This document shows positions 6,513-8,151 of a stretch of 8,151 bases of DNA, in pieces. Origin of the DNA: Planctomycetota bacterium (lineage in GTDB: Bacteria; Planctomycetota; SZUA-567); assembly GCA_020861125.1 (NCBI GenBank), contig JAJBSZ010000150.1:1-8151 (forward strand), written 5' to 3'. A program made the translations under genes and the position numbers. The notes under the pieces are model-generated. The model worked only from the letters and a program-made list of their open reading frames with translations. It did not search any database and had not been told where the DNA came from. Numbering within the stretch: the stretch's first letter is position 1; each line of letters opens with the position of its first letter.

Positions 6513-8075
6513 TTACGGCATCGGCACCGCCCGGCCGATGATGATGGTACCCACCGTGGACCACGTGACCGGTATTCCCATTAGGTCGAGGAGGGAATAC
6601 GCCGGTAGCAGCACTTCGCCGTCATGCTCCAGGGGCGACACTTCCAGGTAGATCTTCCTGCCGTTGACGATGTAGGCGTTGGAATCCAGCCGCATGGCAA
6701 CCGTTCCCGCCGGCGTGGCGAGGGTGAAGCTGTCGCCGCTGCCGGTGCAGGCCAGACCCAGCGCCTGGCTGATGCCGGCCAGCGGGACATAGAGGGTGTC
6801 ATTGACGATGGAAACCGCCATGGTGTGGCCGCCCGCTTCGAGACAGATGGTGATGAACTGGGCAAAATCCACCTTGGGAATAAGGGCATGAATTCCCTTG
6901 GTCTTGTCCACCACCTGCGATACTTCATAATCCACGGCCGCGCTCAGGTAGGCGTAGATCAGGTGCCGGTCCATATCGAGCTGCTTGGCAAGGAAGCTGA
7001 TGGATTCCCGTACCGACATCTTCATGGCCTCGTCCAGATCCTCATCCAGGCCGATGGGAATCCAGAACTTCTCGGTTTCCGCAAAGGGAGTAACGAGGTT
7101 GTCGGCATTGGTCTTGGGCACCTCCGGCGACCCCTGCTTCAGGACGGTGAGGCGGACGGTGCCCCGCAGCGACCCTTCCAGGGCGGTGAGGGCCACCTCG
7201 CCGTCGCCCTGGGCGAAGTGCGGGTCACCGGTGTAGAACAGGGCGCCCTCCACCTCCACCGGCAGATACAGGGTCGAACCGACGCCCAGTTCGTTGATGT
7301 CCAGGTTGCCGCCGATCCGCGCCGGCGGAATGGAATTCCAGGCCTCCGGGGAATCGGGAACCACGCCCATGATGCCCAGGAAGGGATATAGGGGATAGGT
7401 TATCTCGCCGCCATTGGTCTCCAGATAGCCGTACCACCGCTCGCCGATCTTCTTGATCGGCGCGAACACCGAGACGTTGCCGTAGCGATCCGGCTGCAGC
7501 GGGCTGGCGTCGTCGTGCCGGACTGTGCCTTCGGGAAATTCCCCGGGCAGCGCACCCTTGTAATGGCGGTTGGTGATGACGCCGTAGGGCACCCGCGGCT
7601 CCAGCGCCAACACCTCCACCTTGAGGACATCGCCGGGCATCGCCCCTTCCACGTACACCGGCCCGGTCACCACGTGCGGTCCGTCGCCGTCGAAATCATG
7701 GACGCGGTCGGAGGCGGCGATGCGAATCGCCTCTTCCAGCACCGCCGACGCCGCCACGCCGTGGCGTCCGAAGTAGGCGACCGGATCCCGACCCTGATCT
7801 TCCAGTATTCCCTCATGGGACAACGTGTCGATGGTGACAGTGCTGCCGGACGGGACCCGCAGAGCCGGTGGCGTGGCGGGGGTTGGCAGACGTCCCCAGG
7901 TGGTGGTTTCCAGGGTTGACGGCAGGTGGTACTGACCGGGTATCACGCCGTCGCCGGCGCCCTGCAGGATGGTCACGGACTCGGCCCGGTATGAGCCGGC
8001 TGGCGCCGTAACGCCCATTGCCGCCGCGACGGCCACAACCGCCAGGGCGGCACGAATGCCTCCAAGGGTACGCAT
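6513..8075 (-). CDS. exported acetamidase/formamidase-family protein with C-terminal copper-amine-oxidase-N-like domain
   Basis: 520 residues from the chosen ATG at 8075, which has AGGAGGAG seven bases upstream and gives a standard signal peptide (MRTLGGIRAA, then an Ala/Val core, cleavage near YRA, residue 31). An upstream frame to 8114 would begin TTG-ATG and add 13 polar residues; it is less likely. Residues about 45-405 match the FmdA/AmdA family: TIDTLSHEGILEDQG (81-95), GPVYVEGAMPGDVLKVEVL, YPLYPFLGIMGVVP, PPARIGGNLDINELGVGS, GDPHFAQGDGEV (283-294) and DYEVSQVVDKTKGIHALIPK (382-401). Family members hydrolyse acetamide, formamide or related amides to acid plus ammonia, with metal bound by conserved His/Asp/Glu. 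Residues about 415-515 resemble the copper amine oxidase N-like (stalk) domain, with NDTLYVPL, IVNGRKIYLE and VLLPAYSLLDLMG. Most characterised members are cytoplasmic, so export is notable. The substrate cannot be told; cyclic or aryl amides are possible. Confidence 0.9.
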   Translation of the reverse strand: MRTLGGIRAALAVVAVAAAMGVTAPAGSYRAESVTILQGAGDGVIPGQYHLPSTLETTTWGRLPTPATPPALRVPSGSTVTIDTLSHEGILEDQGRDPVAYFGRHGVAASAVLEEAIRIAASDRVHDFDGDGPHVVTGPVYVEGAMPGDVLKVEVLALEPRVPYGVITNRHYKGALPGEFPEGTVRHDDASPLQPDRYGNVSVFAPIKKIGERWYGYLETNGGEITYPLYPFLGIMGVVPDSPEAWNSIPPARIGGNLDINELGVGSTLYLPVEVEGALFYTGDPHFAQGDGEVALTALEGSLRGTVRLTVLKQGSPEVPKTNADNLVTPFAETEKFWIPIGLDEDLDEAMKMSVRESISFLAKQLDMDRHLIYAYLSAAVDYEVSQVVDKTKGIHALIPKVDFAQFITICLEAGGHTMAVSIVNDTLYVPLAGISQALGLACTGSGDSFTLATPAGTVAMRLDSNAYIVNGRKIYLEVSPLEHDGEVLLPAYSLLDLMGIPVTWSTVGTIIIGRAVPMP

Positions 8076-8080
8076 TTTCA

Positions 8081-8088
8081 CTCCTCCT
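8081..8088 (-). promoter_or_regulatory. strong ribosome binding site that sets the amidase-family start
   Basis: AGGAGGAG on the minus strand ends five bases before the ATG at 8075 (the AGGAGG core is seven bases away). It decides for this start over the in-frame ATG at 8111, which has no comparable site visible. Confidence 0.85.
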
Positions 8089-8106
8089 GTATGGGAAACG
8101 TTCTTT

Positions 8107-8123
8107 CGCATCAATGGGATGCG
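8107..8123 (-). promoter_or_regulatory. inverted repeat upstream of the amidase-family gene
   Basis: CGCATC and GATGCG flank a 5-base spacer, centred about 40 bases upstream of the chosen start. It could be an operator half-site pair or a leader hairpin. Short palindromes of this size occur by chance, and only 28 bases remain upstream in the window, so no promoter can be assigned. Confidence 0.25.
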
Positions 8124-8151
8124 TTATTGCTTCAAATCCTTTCGGTGTGGG

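Noticed and set aside
6624..7391. Plus-strand frame of 255 residues within the amidase-family gene.
   Set aside because: It is antisense to conserved family motifs and has no domain features of its own.
1..8151. CRISPR array, tRNA, rRNA or insertion sequence.
   Set aside because: No regularly spaced direct repeats, tRNA-like cloverleaf, rRNA signature or transposase frame was seen on either strand.

Overview
This is a high-GC window from a diderm (Gram-negative) bacterium. It encodes an outer-membrane channel of the TolC family and an autotransporter beta-barrel ending in Phe, and both have export signals. The lineage cannot be fixed from four genes; a proteobacterial or Desulfobacterota-like origin is a guess.

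Layout. Bases 2-2897 (+ strand) hold a two-gene unit: the 3' part of a SecA-like ATPase gene, cut by the window edge, and 16 bases later a complete TolC-family outer-membrane channel gene. The SecA-like protein keeps both nucleotide-binding domains and the preprotein crosslinking domain but stops soon after the second one, so it lacks the usual SecA C-terminal half (most of the scaffold/wing region and the zinc-binding tail). Such a short SecA directly coupled to a TolC gene suggests a dedicated secretion or efflux assembly rather than the housekeeping translocase. A membrane-fusion protein or other partner would be expected upstream, outside the window. Bases 2898-3094 are a convergent intergenic gap with one weak hairpin.

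Bases 3095-6124 (- strand) encode a 1009-residue autotransporter: signal peptide, Gly/Thr/Val-rich beta-helix-like passenger with short degenerate repeats, a helical stretch of about 140 residues, and a C-terminal barrel. Bases 6125-6512 are a 388-base gap read as the leader of the autotransporter gene and the 3' end of the next gene. It contains a strong intrinsic terminator, several hairpins and a candidate 16-codon leader ORF with a near-perfect Shine-Dalgarno sequence that overlaps a hairpin just before the autotransporter start. Bases 6513-8075 (- strand) encode an exported acetamidase/formamidase-family protein joined to a C-terminal copper-amine-oxidase-N-like (stalk) domain, started from an excellent ribosome binding site.

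How they work together. SecA-like and TolC are probably one operon. The amidase-family gene and the autotransporter gene run in the same direction but are separated by a good terminator, so they are probably separate transcription units. The autotransporter carries its own barrel, so there is no direct evidence that it uses the SecA/TolC pair. The items most worth following up are the truncated SecA-TolC pair, the structured autotransporter leader with its candidate leader peptide, and the exported amidase-stalk fusion.
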